Positions 34,278-43,388 of a DNA stretch of 64,000 nucleotides are shown here, one piece after another; within the stretch, counting starts at the first letter, position 1, and the number at the start of each line of letters is the position of its first letter. The notes beneath the pieces are model-generated. The model was not told the origin of the DNA. It saw only the letters and a list, made by a program, of their open reading frames with translations, and did no database searches. Source of the stretch: Hyphomicrobiaceae bacterium (GTDB lineage Bacteria; Pseudomonadota; Alphaproteobacteria; Rhizobiales; Hyphomicrobiaceae); NCBI GenBank assembly GCA_020638055.1, contig JACKJH010000003.1, positions 496,001-560,000 of the forward strand. The letters are read 5' to 3'. The translations under genes were made by a program, and so were the position numbers.

Positions 34278-35245
34278 CACGTATCCTCGCCAGTGTAGCT
34301 GGCAATCGAGGGGATTGAGCGATGGAAACGAAGCCGGCGCAGGTAGGCAAGTGGGTCGTGCGGTTTTACGATGGCACCAGCAGGCGTATGTAGCCAATCG
34401 TAGGCGCGCGTCAGCAGAAAACGCAACGCTGCACCGCGCGCCAGCAATGGCATCGCCTCGCGCTCGTTGCGCTCCAAAGGTCGAACGGACTCATAACCGC
34501 GAATAAGCGCGCGCGATTTCGTCAGATTGAGTTCCGCATCCTTTTCAAAACACCAGGCGTTGATGCAGATGGCCAGATCATAGGCCAGGAAGTCATTGCA
34601 GGCGAAATAAAAGTCTATGAGCCCTGATAGCTTGTCGCCGATGAAAAACACGTTGTCGGGGAAAAGATCGGCATGGATCACGCCTTCGGGCAAGTCGCCG
34701 GGCCAGAGCCTTGCGAGTTCCGAAAGTTCGCGCGAGATCGTCTGGGCAAGATCGGGCGCAATCTCGTCTGCGCGTTCATCAAAACGCGAATAGAGCGCCT
34801 GCCAGCCGTCAGGGCCGAGCGCGTTGTCCCTTTTCAAGTTGAAGTCCTGTCCCGCCAGATGCAAACGCGCCAGCGCTTGGCCAACCTGCGCGCAATGTTC
34901 AGCTCTTGGTCGTCGCGCCCAAAAACCCTCCAGAAAGGTGACAAGCGCGGCAGCGCGCCCCGCGAGTTCCCCAAGCAACTCGCCCCTGCCATTGGCAACA
35001 GGAAGCGGACAGGGAATGTCATTGTCGGCCAGATGTTGCATCAATCCGAGGAAAAAAGGCAGGTCACCGCGCGCAACCCGCTTTTCATAAAGCGTGAGGA
35101 TGAATGGCCCCGTCGTCGTATGCAAAATGTAGTTGGTGTTCTCGACGCCTTCGGCAATGCCCTTGAACGACAATAACTCGCCGACACTGAAGTCGGCGAT
35201 GAACGCTTCCAGATCCTCGTCGGTGACTTCTGTGTAAACGGCCAT
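34277..35245 (-). CDS. thrB: Homoserine kinase, type II (APH fold)
   Basis: Phosphorylates homoserine in threonine synthesis. 322 residues from ATG 35245 (MAVYTEVTDEDLEAFIADF). The APH-type kinase motifs are VENTNYILHTTTGPFILTLYE, VIHADLFPDNVFFIGD (catalytic loop) and SGLIDFYFACNDFLAYDLA (metal-binding). Type II enzymes of about 320 residues are standard in rhizobia. Between ispH and rnhA on the same strand, likely one transcript. In-frame sequence up to 35392 is rejected as non-coding. Confidence 0.95.
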   Translation of the reverse strand: MAVYTEVTDEDLEAFIADFSVGELLSFKGIAEGVENTNYILHTTTGPFILTLYEKRVARGDLPFFLGLMQHLADNDIPCPLPVANGRGELLGELAGRAAALVTFLEGFWARRPRAEHCAQVGQALARLHLAGQDFNLKRDNALGPDGWQALYSRFDERADEIAPDLAQTISRELSELARLWPGDLPEGVIHADLFPDNVFFIGDKLSGLIDFYFACNDFLAYDLAICINAWCFEKDAELNLTKSRALIRGYESVRPLERNEREAMPLLARGAALRFLLTRAYDWLHTPAGAIVKPHDPLAYLRRLRFHRSIPSIASYTGEDT

Positions 35246-35407
35246 GCGTATCGTGAACTCGCTGTTCTGGTGAATTGGCAGGATCGACCGGAAAACGAAG
35301 GTAGTCCCACCAGAAGGATGCGTGAGACGACGCTCGCCTGCGGTCAAGTTTGCCAGTTTGATAAATTCGGGAAATCGACGCGCACAGGTCAACGAACTCC
35401 GAATGCC

Positions 35408-36445
35408 TCAAGCCGCTGGCGCGCGCAACTCCCGGGGCACGTTGAAAGCGGTTGTTTCCTCAGCCGTGGACACCACTTCAACAGATACATCAAAGCGCGT
35501 TCGCAACTTCTCGATCACTTCGTCGACCAGAATTTCCGGAGCCGACGCACCCGCGGTGATGCCAATCGTCCGCGCCCCCTCAAGGTCGGCCCAGACAATG
35601 TCATCTGCGCGCTGAATAAGCCTGGATTTGGCGCACCCTGCCCGTGTCCCGACTTCAACAAGCCTTAACGAATTAGAGCTGTTGGGGGCGCCAACCACCA
35701 GCAGGCAGTCGATCTGGCTTGCAATGGCTTTGACCGCGTTCTGCCGGTTCGTCGTGGCATAGCAGATGTCTTCCTTGTGCGGGCCACGGATTTCTGGAAA
35801 GCGCGATTTCAGCACCGCGACGATGGCCGCTGTGTCGTCGAGCGACAGGGTCGTCTGTGTCACGTAGGCGAGCCTGCCCGGATCCAGGGGAACAAAAGCC
35901 TCTGCATCGGCCACCGTCTCAATCAGCTTGACGGCACCTTCAGGCAACTGGCCCATGGTGCCGTCCACTTCCGGATGCCCGGCGTGGCCGATAAGCACGA
36001 TTTCTCGGCCCTCCCGGAAGTGCCGTTCGGCTTCGAAGTGGACTTTGAAAACCAGCGGACAGGTGGCATCGAGCACAAACATATTCCGTGCATTGGCGGC
36101 CTCGGGCACGGCCTTGGCAACACCGTGTGCCGAAAAAACAACGGGTTGGTCGGTATCGGGAATCTCGTCGAGTTCCTCCACAAAAATGGCGCCTTTTGCC
36201 TTGAGGGTATCAACAACATAACGATTGTGAACGATCTCGTGCCGGACGTAGACCGGGGCGCCGTACTTGGTGAGCGCCAGTTCAACGATTTGGATGGCAC
36301 GGTCGACGCCGGCGCAAAAGCCACGGGGGGCTGCGAGGAGAAGGCGCAGCGCAGGCAATTCGGCGGTCGGTTCTATATTTGTCTCGTTCGACAAACTGTC
36401 GTCAGCCGTGGTTTCGGGGGACACTTTATCTGGGCGCACGGTCAT
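35408..36445 (-). CDS. ispH: 4-hydroxy-3-methylbut-2-enyl diphosphate reductase
   Basis: Last enzyme of the non-mevalonate isoprenoid pathway, an Fe-S protein. 345 residues; an N-terminal extension of about 30 residues precedes LRLLLAAPRGFCAGVDRA. The cluster ligands are Cys44 (RGFCAGV), Cys129 (DATCPLV) and Cys228 (EDICYATTNRQ). HGVAKAVPE and IGHAGHPEVDGTMGQ are further family motifs. First gene of the ispH-thrB-rnhA group. Confidence 0.96.
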   Translation of the reverse strand: MTVRPDKVSPETTADDSLSNETNIEPTAELPALRLLLAAPRGFCAGVDRAIQIVELALTKYGAPVYVRHEIVHNRYVVDTLKAKGAIFVEELDEIPDTDQPVVFSAHGVAKAVPEAANARNMFVLDATCPLVFKVHFEAERHFREGREIVLIGHAGHPEVDGTMGQLPEGAVKLIETVADAEAFVPLDPGRLAYVTQTTLSLDDTAAIVAVLKSRFPEIRGPHKEDICYATTNRQNAVKAIASQIDCLLVVGAPNSSNSLRLVEVGTRAGCAKSRLIQRADDIVWADLEGARTIGITAGASAPEILVDEVIEKLRTRFDVSVEVVSTAEETTAFNVPRELRAPAA

Positions 36446-36659
36446 CTAAAGGGGTAGCTTTCAGTTGAATTAAGTCGCCTCTCAACAGGCGGTTGAACGG
36501 ACCAGCTTGGCGAACGCGATCTTGTGGTGGTAGATGTTGAGTCGGAACACAAATAAAAGCCTCTTGGGGGAGGCAGTGTCCCATATTCCCATGGTAGGGA
36601 CGGGGGTTTCATTAGCTCGTCGCGCCCATAGCTGGCGCGATTATGCGGATTGGGGCGTC

Positions 36660-37373
36660 ATGAAGCAATCCTTGGCGGCGTTCCGGCGTCGCGTAGCGAC
36701 GCCTGTACTCATCGGCAGTATTTCTATATTGCTGGCTGGGTGCGGGATGTCATCAATTACGTCCGGCCTGGGCGGCGGTATGTTTGGTGGCGGATCGTCC
36801 CAACAAACGGCGTCTGGTGGCGTGAGCGAAGAAGAACTGCTGAAGGCAGCCAAGGCCAGTTCCTCAATGCCCGGCACAACGGTGACGGGCGGCATAAATC
36901 CTGGCTGTCCGCATTTCACGTCGAAACCGACAGAAAACAATATCACGTTTTATGAACCCGGCCGAACCGGGGACGCCCTGGCCGTAATGCAGCGTGGCGA
37001 GATCACCAAAACAGCGCGTGAATGCCATATTGGCGCTGGGCAGGTGACGGTCAAATATGGCTTCTCCGGCCGTGTGCTATTGGGGCCGCGTGGCCAGTCT
37101 GGAACCGTGACATTGCCCGTCAACATCATGGTCACAGACGGCCAGCAACAAAAGATCGCTGCAGACTCCATGAAGGTTAATGTCGCCGTCGCGGTCGACA
37201 ACCCGATCGGCTATTTCTCCGCAGTGCGCGAGATCTCGTTCCCGCTGGCGCAAGGCACCCGCCCGGGCGAATATGCGGTGTATGTTGGCTTTGAACAGCA
37301 AGCCCCCGCAGGTGGCAGCGGCGCAGCACCCATGTATCGCAGTCCCAGCACGCGATCGACAAACGGGTTTTAG
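36660..37373 (+). CDS. Outer-membrane-type lipoprotein, unknown
   Basis: 237 residues from ATG 36660. Signal with lipobox LLAGC (VLIGSISILLAGCGMSS), then a Gly/Ser-rich stretch and a folded domain with CPHFTSKPTENNITFYEPG, TARECHIGAGQVTVKYGFSG, GTVTLPVNIMVTDG and EISFPLAQGTRPGEYAVYVGFEQ. The frame is open to 36534 but those residues precede the signal. Common in Rhizobiales; function unknown. Confidence 0.8.
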   Translation: MKQSLAAFRRRVATPVLIGSISILLAGCGMSSITSGLGGGMFGGGSSQQTASGGVSEEELLKAAKASSSMPGTTVTGGINPGCPHFTSKPTENNITFYEPGRTGDALAVMQRGEITKTARECHIGAGQVTVKYGFSGRVLLGPRGQSGTVTLPVNIMVTDGQQQKIAADSMKVNVAVAVDNPIGYFSAVREISFPLAQGTRPGEYAVYVGFEQQAPAGGSGAAPMYRSPSTRSTNGF

Positions 37374-37453
37374 CTGACCGGAACGCCGCGCGAAAATTCA
37401 CAGACGTGTCGCTGCCGATTGACAAAAAGGTCAGCAAAGTTGACATAATTGGC

Positions 37454-37473
37454 ACCGCGCGTCACTGCGCGGT
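37454..37473. terminator. Hairpin ACCGCGC/GCGCGGT after the lipoprotein gene
   Basis: Perfect seven-base stem with a six-base loop, but no T-tract, so terminator function is uncertain; it could also sit in the leader of the aminotransferase gene at 37517. Confidence 0.35.
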
Positions 37474-37516
37474 GGGTTGATCAAACTCTGTTCCTGAAAC
37501 GGATCCGGATTTTTCA

Positions 37517-38734
37517 ATGTATGAGCCGCGCTATGCGAGCCGGGCGGAGGGCATGCGCGCCTCCGAAATCCGTGAGCTTCTGAAGCTTCTCGAACAGCCC
37601 GGTATCATTTCGTTTGCGGGAGGCATTCCAGACCCCGAACTGTTTCCAAAAGAAGCGATCAACGCCGCCTATCACGGCATCCTCGCCAATGAAGCTCTTG
37701 CCGCGCAGGCGTTGCAGTATTCGGTGAGTGAGGGTTATCGACCGCTCAGGGAATGGATCGCCAGCCACATGGCGTCGCGTGGCGTGCCTGCTTCCGCCGA
37801 CAATATTCTCATCACGTCAGGCTCGCAACAGGCGCTGGAATTTCTCGGCAAACTTTTCATAACACCTGGCGATACAGCACTTGTCGCGGCGCCGACGTAT
37901 CTTGGCGCACTACAGGCGTTTTCCGCCTACGAGCCGCGCTACGACACCCTCGGTCCGGAAAGCGCGAACCGCACACCGGCTTCCTACGCCGAGGCTGCTG
38001 CCACCACGGGGGGCAGCGTGAAGTTTGCCTATGTCGTGCCGGATTTTGCCAACCCAACTGGCCGGACAATGTCGAGCAAAGCACGCAAAGGGCTCATAGC
38101 GCTCGCCGAAGAACTTGACTGCGTGATCATCGAGGATGCGGCCTATGTCGATCTGCGCTTTGGGGGAGAAACCGTGCCAGCGGTGCAGGCGCTCGATGTG
38201 GCGCGACATGGCGGCGACCTGAATACATCGCGCGTGATCTACTGCGGTACGTTTTCCAAGACATTGACCCCAGGGCTTCGCATCGGCTGGGTGTGTGCTG
38301 CTAAGCCGATCGTACGCCGCCTAACGCTCATCAAGCAGGCCTGTGACCTCAACTCGTCCCTCATCAACCAGATGGTCGTGGAGCGGCTGGCCGCTGCGAC
38401 ATTCGGCTCCCAAGTCGAGCAGGCGTCACGGCATTATCGCAATCGCCGCGATGCGATGCTTGCAGCGCTCAAACACCACATGCCCGCCGGCGTGACTTGG
38501 ACGACGCCGGAGGGCGGCTTGTTCATCTGGGTGGAGCTGCCCGAGCAATGTGACGGTCAAGACCTGTTACGGCGGGCCATCAGTGAGGCCCAGGTTGCGT
38601 TCGTTCCAGGCGGTGCGTTCTTTACTGATGGCACCGGGCGAAACACAATGCGCCTCAGTTACTCGTTGCCGAATGAGGCGCAGATTGAAGATGGGATCGC
38701 GCGGCTCGGCAAGCTGATTGCGACTGCCGCATGA
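37517..38734 (+). CDS. PLP-dependent aminotransferase, class I fold (LysN/2-aminoadipate type)
   Basis: 405 residues: ISFAGGIPDPELFPKEA, LQYSVSEGYRPLREWIA, ITSGSQQALEFLGKLF, FAYVVPDFANPTGRTMS and the PLP lysine in GTFSKTLTPGLRIGWV. This is the group that includes 2-aminoadipate/aromatic aminotransferases and the catalytic half of MocR regulators, but without a DNA-binding domain. The exact amino-acid substrate cannot be told. ATG at 37517 fits the usual N-terminus. Confidence 0.9.
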   Translation: MYEPRYASRAEGMRASEIRELLKLLEQPGIISFAGGIPDPELFPKEAINAAYHGILANEALAAQALQYSVSEGYRPLREWIASHMASRGVPASADNILITSGSQQALEFLGKLFITPGDTALVAAPTYLGALQAFSAYEPRYDTLGPESANRTPASYAEAAATTGGSVKFAYVVPDFANPTGRTMSSKARKGLIALAEELDCVIIEDAAYVDLRFGGETVPAVQALDVARHGGDLNTSRVIYCGTFSKTLTPGLRIGWVCAAKPIVRRLTLIKQACDLNSSLINQMVVERLAAATFGSQVEQASRHYRNRRDAMLAALKHHMPAGVTWTTPEGGLFIWVELPEQCDGQDLLRRAISEAQVAFVPGGAFFTDGTGRNTMRLSYSLPNEAQIEDGIARLGKLIATAA

Positions 38735-38800
38735 ATCGTCGCCTCGTGAACAAACGATGCGTTGGTGCCGCGCGACACGTTTTATTATGATTTGACTGAG

Positions 38801-39394
38801 TCATTCACCAACTGGCCTTGATGTCGGCGCTGATGATGTCACCAACCGTATCGCCCCATGCACACCGGCTTCGAGGATCCGATCCGAAATGGGCGTTCCC
38901 GCCGTGGCGCGCGCGAGTTGAAGTGTACCAACGAGAATCGCCGTTACAGCGATTGCTGCGCCTTCCGGGTCCGTCTGATCCGGAAGCGCCTCTGCGAGAT
39001 CTTTCACTGAAGCCAGCAGTCGATCGCCATAGACCTGCCGCGTGGCCAAAGGCTCGCGTGCGAGTTCAGGCAGCAACGCCGCCAACGCACAACCATGTCC
39101 GGGATCATCGCGATGCGCTGGGGAGAGATAAGCGGTGATTGCGGCCTCCAGTCCCGCGGTGGCGATTTGCTCTGCCATCTTCTCTGCTTGTTCGTCGAGT
39201 GCTGCCGCGACGCTTTCGCAGACAAGTGCGGCCTTCGATGGGAAGTGCGGATAGAAGGCGCCATTGGTCAGCCCGGCCTCCCCCATGATGCTGGCGATCC
39301 CTGTTGCAGCAACGCCATCGCTTCTAAAACGCGCGGCGGCGATCTCCATAACCCGCCTGCGTGTAGTGTCCTTACGGCCCTTTTCATAGCGCAT
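38801..39394 (-). CDS. TetR family transcriptional regulator
   Basis: 197 residues with an N-terminal helix-turn-helix: RRRVMEIAAARFRSDGVAATGIASIMGEAGLTNGAFYPHFPSKAAL region at about 13-57, then a helical ligand domain with DPGHGCALAALLPELAR. It is divergent from the oxidoreductase gene at 39472 with 77 bases between, the usual layout for a repressor that controls its neighbour and itself. Confidence 0.92.
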   Translation of the reverse strand: MRYEKGRKDTTRRRVMEIAAARFRSDGVAATGIASIMGEAGLTNGAFYPHFPSKAALVCESVAAALDEQAEKMAEQIATAGLEAAITAYLSPAHRDDPGHGCALAALLPELAREPLATRQVYGDRLLASVKDLAEALPDQTDPEGAAIAVTAILVGTLQLARATAGTPISDRILEAGVHGAIRLVTSSAPTSRPVGE

Positions 39395-39471
39395 ACAAAA
39401 TCCTTATTGAAGTACGATCATAATTTGATATTACGCACATAATTTTACTCAATCAACGTGGGGATGTCGAG
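39395..39471. promoter_or_regulatory. AT-rich divergent promoter region of the TetR/oxidoreductase pair
   Basis: 77 bases with GATCATAATTTGATATTACG, which has imperfect twofold symmetry and may be the repressor site. No perfect palindrome longer than five-base arms was found. Confidence 0.4.
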
Positions 39472-40488
39472 ATGCAGTCATTCATCGTCGATCGATATCA
39501 AAAGTCCGGCGAACTGCGGCTGGGAGAAATGCCAGAACCAGAAATGGGCGCCACAGACATTCTGGTGAGAATTGAAGCTGCCGGCTTGAACCCACTCGAC
39601 GCAAAGGTTTGGCATGGTGATTTCAAACTTATCCTGCCCTATCGCCCGCCGTTCATCCTCGGTCACGAATTGGCGGGCACGGTGGTGCGCGTTGGTTCCA
39701 AGGTTCGAGGCTTCAAGCTAGGCGACGAAGTCTACGCGCGGCCTCGCGACGGGCGCATAGGCACGTTCGCAAAGATGATCGCCGTCGACGAAGGCGATGC
39801 GGCCATGAAGCCGTCGTCCCTCAGCATGGAAGAAGCGGCATCCATTCCGCTGGTGGGGCTCACGTCATGGCAAGTGCTGGTCGAAAGGGCAAACATTCAG
39901 CCCGGACAGAAAGTCCTCATCCACGCAGGTTCCGGCGGCGTGGGCACGTTTGCAATTCAGCTCGCCAAGCATCTCGGTGCCACCGTCGCGACGACAACAA
40001 GTGCGGGCAACGTTGCGTTGGTCCGGAGCCTCGGTGCCGATGTGATCATCGACTACAAGAAGGAGGACTTCGAAAAAGTCCTGTCAGGCTATGATCTCAC
40101 CTTGAGTGGTCTCGATGGCAAAACACTTGAGAAGTCACTGAACGTACTGAAACCCGGCGGCAAGCTCATCTCTCTATCTGGTCCGCCAGATCCGAAGTTC
40201 GCCAAGTACCAAGGCTTAGGCTGGCCTCTGCGACAGGTTATGAGATTTCTGAGCCGGGACATCCGCAGCAAGGCCAGAGCGCGAGACATCAGCTATTCGT
40301 TCTTATTCATGCGCGCCAGCGGCGATCAACTGCGGCAGATCACATCGCTCATTGAGGCCGGTGTCATCCGTCCAGTCGTTGATCGAGTTTTTCCGTTCGA
40401 TGCCACAAACGAGGCTATGGCCTACGTCGAAGCCGGGCGCGCCAAGGGCAAAGTCGTGATCAACATGACGACACCGTCATGCGAATGA
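39472..40488 (+). CDS. Zinc-independent quinone oxidoreductase-type alcohol dehydrogenase
   Basis: 338 residues of the MDR superfamily: EAAGLNPLDAKVWHGD, ILGHELAGTVVRVGSKV, FKLGDEVYARP, then the NADP-binding AGSGGVGTFAIQLAKHLGA. The zinc-ligand cysteines of true alcohol dehydrogenases are missing, so it is of the NADP-dependent quinone/enal reductase type. Divergent TetR gene suggests induction by a small toxic compound (inference). Confidence 0.9.
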   Translation: MQSFIVDRYQKSGELRLGEMPEPEMGATDILVRIEAAGLNPLDAKVWHGDFKLILPYRPPFILGHELAGTVVRVGSKVRGFKLGDEVYARPRDGRIGTFAKMIAVDEGDAAMKPSSLSMEEAASIPLVGLTSWQVLVERANIQPGQKVLIHAGSGGVGTFAIQLAKHLGATVATTTSAGNVALVRSLGADVIIDYKKEDFEKVLSGYDLTLSGLDGKTLEKSLNVLKPGGKLISLSGPPDPKFAKYQGLGWPLRQVMRFLSRDIRSKARARDISYSFLFMRASGDQLRQITSLIEAGVIRPVVDRVFPFDATNEAMAYVEAGRAKGKVVINMTTPSCE

Positions 40489-40499
40489 GTCCAACAGAC

Positions 40500-40556
40500 C
40501 ATGCTCAAAAACAAGGGACATAGACCGCGTCCACGATTCTTTGAAACGTATACAAG
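40500..40556. repeat. Remnant of family B and its companion hairpin
   Basis: CATGCTCAAAAACAAGG then ATAGACCGCGTCCACGATTC...TATACAAGGTCT, matching the tail after family B arrays at 24630 and 56258. Left arm of the repeat is missing. Confidence 0.5.
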
Positions 40557-40592
40557 GTCTTGCGCGCTGTAGGGTTCACCCTCTAATCGGAG

Positions 40593-41606
40593 CTATGCTC
40601 CGATGAGCGTTCGCATCGCCTCGATTTTGCAACGTGCCTGACCGCGCGCCCGGCGCGAGGCCGTCACCATAATGCGCTCAAGTTCGCCCTTGTCGGAGAG
40701 GTAGTCCTTGTACCTTTTTGCGGGTTTCTCGAAAAGTACCTCGAATTTGTCCGCGAGGATCGTCTTCGCTTCGCCGTAACCCAGACCACCAGCTTCAAAC
40801 CGCCGCTTCAGATCCTCTGCTTCGTCCTCGTCTGCCAAAGCGCGGTAGATCTGGTATAGCGACAATGAGCTGGCGTCCTTGGGTTCGGCAGGCGGTTTGC
40901 TATCGGTCACGATCCGCTTGATCAGTTTACGCGCCGTGCTCATGTCGCCGAACAATGGAATCGTATTGCCATAACTCTTCGACATTTTGCGCCCGTCGAC
41001 CCCAGGCAGCGCTTCGAGATCGGCTTGCACGCGGTGCGCCGGCTGTTTGAAGAACTGTGTATCGAACTTTCGGTTGAAGTACCCCGCAATATCACGCGCG
41101 AACTCGACATGCTGAACCTGATCCTTGCCGACCGGAACGACGTCGGCGTCGAACAGCAGGATGTCAGCCGCCATCAGGATTGGATAGGTGTAAAGGCCCA
41201 TGTTCACCCCGTCGTCCCGGTCGGCGTTCGACTTGCTAAGGTTTTCTTCGACCTTCGCCTTGTAGGCGTGGGCGCGGTTCATGAGCCCCTTTGGTGTCAC
41301 GGACGCGAGCACGGCGGTGAGCTCGAAGATCTCCGGAACGTCGCTCTGCCGGTAGAATGACGTCGTTTCGAGGTCGAGCCCAAGCGCCAGGAAACATGCC
41401 GCGATCTCATAAGTGTATTGGCGCAGCTCGCTCGCGCGATCCATGGTGTTGAGCGCGTGATAATTCGCAATGAACAGATGGTTGCGCCCGCCTTTGTTGC
41501 CCTCGATCAACTGTAGCGCCGGCTTGATCATGCCGGCGTAGTTGCCGACATGAGGATGTCCCGTCGGCTTGATGCCGGTCAGTATGGTCGTCTTGGAAGC
41601 TTTCAT
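40593..41606 (-). CDS. trpS: Tryptophanyl-tRNA synthetase
   Basis: Charges tRNA-Trp. 337 residues from ATG 41606, with GGAGG upstream. Class I signatures are TGHPHVGNYAG (HIGH-type) and GRKMSKSYGN (KMSKS). VPVGKDQVQHVEFARDIA and FKQPAHRVQADLEALPGVD match the bacterial enzyme, although a long C-terminal variant (KRYKDYLSDKGELERIM) is of the second bacterial lineage (inference). In-frame codons to 41627 are not needed. Confidence 0.94.
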   Translation of the reverse strand: MKASKTTILTGIKPTGHPHVGNYAGMIKPALQLIEGNKGGRNHLFIANYHALNTMDRASELRQYTYEIAACFLALGLDLETTSFYRQSDVPEIFELTAVLASVTPKGLMNRAHAYKAKVEENLSKSNADRDDGVNMGLYTYPILMAADILLFDADVVPVGKDQVQHVEFARDIAGYFNRKFDTQFFKQPAHRVQADLEALPGVDGRKMSKSYGNTIPLFGDMSTARKLIKRIVTDSKPPAEPKDASSLSLYQIYRALADEDEAEDLKRRFEAGGLGYGEAKTILADKFEVLFEKPAKRYKDYLSDKGELERIMVTASRRARGQARCKIEAMRTLIGA

Positions 41607-41829
41607 ATCCCGGCCCTCCATCTGCAACGGCTGACGGCGCCATCAAACTCCAACTCGCGCCGGCGTTCGGGCACGCAACGACCCTATGCTGCGCCGATAT
41701 CCGCTTTGTCGCGCTGGAGCGACGTCGGGTTCAACGAAAACTGCAACCAGAATTGCTCCTTCCGCCGACATGCTATACCTCCCCCGCCACCGGCAGCAGT
41801 CCTGGAAATTTCAAAAACAACATACAAAT

Positions 41830-41858
41830 AAGCCCGGAAGCGGCAGCCTTCCGGGCTT
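41830..41858 (-). terminator. Terminator of the F0 ATP synthase operon
   Basis: Perfect 11-base stem AAGCCCGGAAG/CTTCCGGGCTT with a seven-base loop, 60 bases beyond the atpF stop on the minus strand; the run after it is T-rich (ATTTGTATGTTG). The rest of the 311-base gap to trpS shows no gene. Confidence 0.85.
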
Positions 41859-41917
41859 CAATGTTTTTCAGACAGCAGCGGAATGAACCGTGCCGCGTCG
41901 TGAGTCCGAAACGAGGC

Positions 41918-42415
41918 TCAGTTCAGCTTGGCCTTGATGTCGGCGAGCGACTGCCCGATCAATTCGTCAGACTTGGCGCCCGTCACCTTGTCGGCAAGAA
42001 TTTTCTCGGCAGCTTTCATCGCCGCATCAATGGCAGATCCGCGAACTTCAGACAGCGCCTGCGCCTCAGCGCGCGCGATCTTTTCCTCAGCCAGCTTTTC
42101 GCGGCGCGCGACAGTTTCTTCAAGCTGCTTTTCGGTGGTGGCTGCAAGCGATTCAGCGTCGCGACGGGCCTGCTGTACGATGTCCTTGGCTTCGTCTTCC
42201 GCCTCGCGCCGCTTCTTCTGGTAATCGGCAAGAAGCGCCTGGGCCTCCTCGCGCAGCAAGCGGGCTTCGTCGAGTTCCTTGCGGATCGCGTCAGCGCGCT
42301 TATCGAGAGCGCCTGCCAGCAGGGCCGGCACCTTCATGTAGAACACGATGGCAAAGAAAATGATGAACGCCACGAGCACCCAGAATTCGGCAGCGCCTGG
42401 ATCGAGTAAAGCCAT
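41918..42415 (-). CDS. atpF: ATP synthase F0 subunit b
   Basis: Peripheral stalk of the ATP synthase. 165 residues: MALLDPGAAEFWVLVAFIIF is the membrane anchor, followed by a long charged amphipathic helix (REEAQALLADYQKKRREAED) and the C-terminal LIGQSLADIKAKLN. Alphaproteobacteria carry two b-type genes; this one has the anchor close to the start and is the last of the operon. Separated by 27 bases from b'. Confidence 0.94.
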   Translation of the reverse strand: MALLDPGAAEFWVLVAFIIFFAIVFYMKVPALLAGALDKRADAIRKELDEARLLREEAQALLADYQKKRREAEDEAKDIVQQARRDAESLAATTEKQLEETVARREKLAEEKIARAEAQALSEVRGSAIDAAMKAAEKILADKVTGAKSDELIGQSLADIKAKLN

Positions 42416-42442
42416 GAGCCTTCTTGTCCTCCCGGACGAACA

Positions 42443-43000
42443 TTAAAGGTGTTTTTTCACTTCCGAGGCGCTCACCGTCTCACCAATCAGTTTGGCGACG
42501 ATCGCACTGGTCGTGTCGGTTGCAATCTCGGAGACGTTGGAAAGCGCCTTTTTCTTCATCTCGGCAATGCGATCTTCCGCCGCCGCGATGGTGGCGTTAA
42601 CCGCTGCGTCGCTTTCCTTGCGCTTGGCATCGGTCTCCGCCGCGAGCTTTTCGTGCGTCTCTTTGGCGATGCCGCTTGCTTTGTTGCGTGCATCAGAAAG
42701 CGATTGCTCATAGTCACGGATCGCACGCTCGGTTTCACCCTTAAGGGCCTCGGCAGCGTCAATGTCCCTTTGGATGCGGTCGCGGCGCTCCTCGATCACC
42801 TCGCCAATGCGCGGCAGCGCCACACGAGACATCAGCGCGTAAAGCAGCGCGAACGTGATGGCGAGCCATATGATCTGTGGCGCAAAGTGGTTTGGATCGA
42901 GCGGTGGAAACGCCTTGGGATGCGGCGGCGCGTCGATCACCCCGACTTCGGTGTTATGCGGTTGCGCATTTGTTTTTTGCGCCGTGTTCTGTTCGGCCAT
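42443..43000 (-). CDS. atpG: ATP synthase F0 subunit b'
   Basis: Second b-type stalk subunit, 185 residues. A soluble N-terminus of about 40 residues (MAEQNTAQKTNAQPHNTEVG) precedes the anchor FAPQIIWLAITFALLYALMS; then PRIGEVIEERRDRIQRDIDA and a long coiled coil. Longer N-terminus and the PRIGEVIEERR motif mark it as b' rather than b. Confidence 0.93.
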   Translation of the reverse strand: MAEQNTAQKTNAQPHNTEVGVIDAPPHPKAFPPLDPNHFAPQIIWLAITFALLYALMSRVALPRIGEVIEERRDRIQRDIDAAEALKGETERAIRDYEQSLSDARNKASGIAKETHEKLAAETDAKRKESDAAVNATIAAAEDRIAEMKKKALSNVSEIATDTTSAIVAKLIGETVSASEVKKHL

Positions 43001-43099
43001 GAGCCCACCGGTCCAGGATTGTGCGTCGGCTTATAAAAGCATCACACGGGCGGGCGCCAGGGCCCGCACCGTGATGACTTCATGTAGTGATCGCTAAGA

Positions 43100-43324
43100 T
43101 CAGGTGAACAGAAGCAGGAACGCGATCAAGAGCGCGAAGATGCCGAGCGCTTCCGTCACCGCGAAGCCGAAGATCAGGCGGCCGAACTGGCCGTCAGACG
43201 CCGAAGGGTTGCGCAACGCGCCCTGCAGGAACTGACCAAACAGGTTGCCAACGCCGATGGCTGCGGCGCCCGTGCCGATTGCTGCAAGACCGGCGCCGAT
43301 CATCTTGGCGGAAGCTGGATCCAT
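43100..43324 (-). CDS. atpE: ATP synthase F0 subunit c
   Basis: Proteolipid of the rotor ring, 74 residues, two membrane helices: AKMIGAGLAAIGTGAAAIGVG and FGFAVTEALGIFALLIAFLLL, with the proton-carrying Glu in TEALGIFALL and the polar loop LRNPSASDGQFG. AGGAG ribosome site ahead of the ATG. Confidence 0.96.
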   Translation of the reverse strand: MDPASAKMIGAGLAAIGTGAAAIGVGNLFGQFLQGALRNPSASDGQFGRLIFGFAVTEALGIFALLIAFLLLFT

Positions 43325-43388
43325 TGTTGTTCTCCTTGACGGTTTGGATGGGTTTGAAACGGTTTTGGTTGTGAGGTTGCGCGGCAGT

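Noticed and set aside
37517..38734. MocR-type regulator
   Set aside because: The aminotransferase fold is present but no N-terminal winged-helix domain precedes it.
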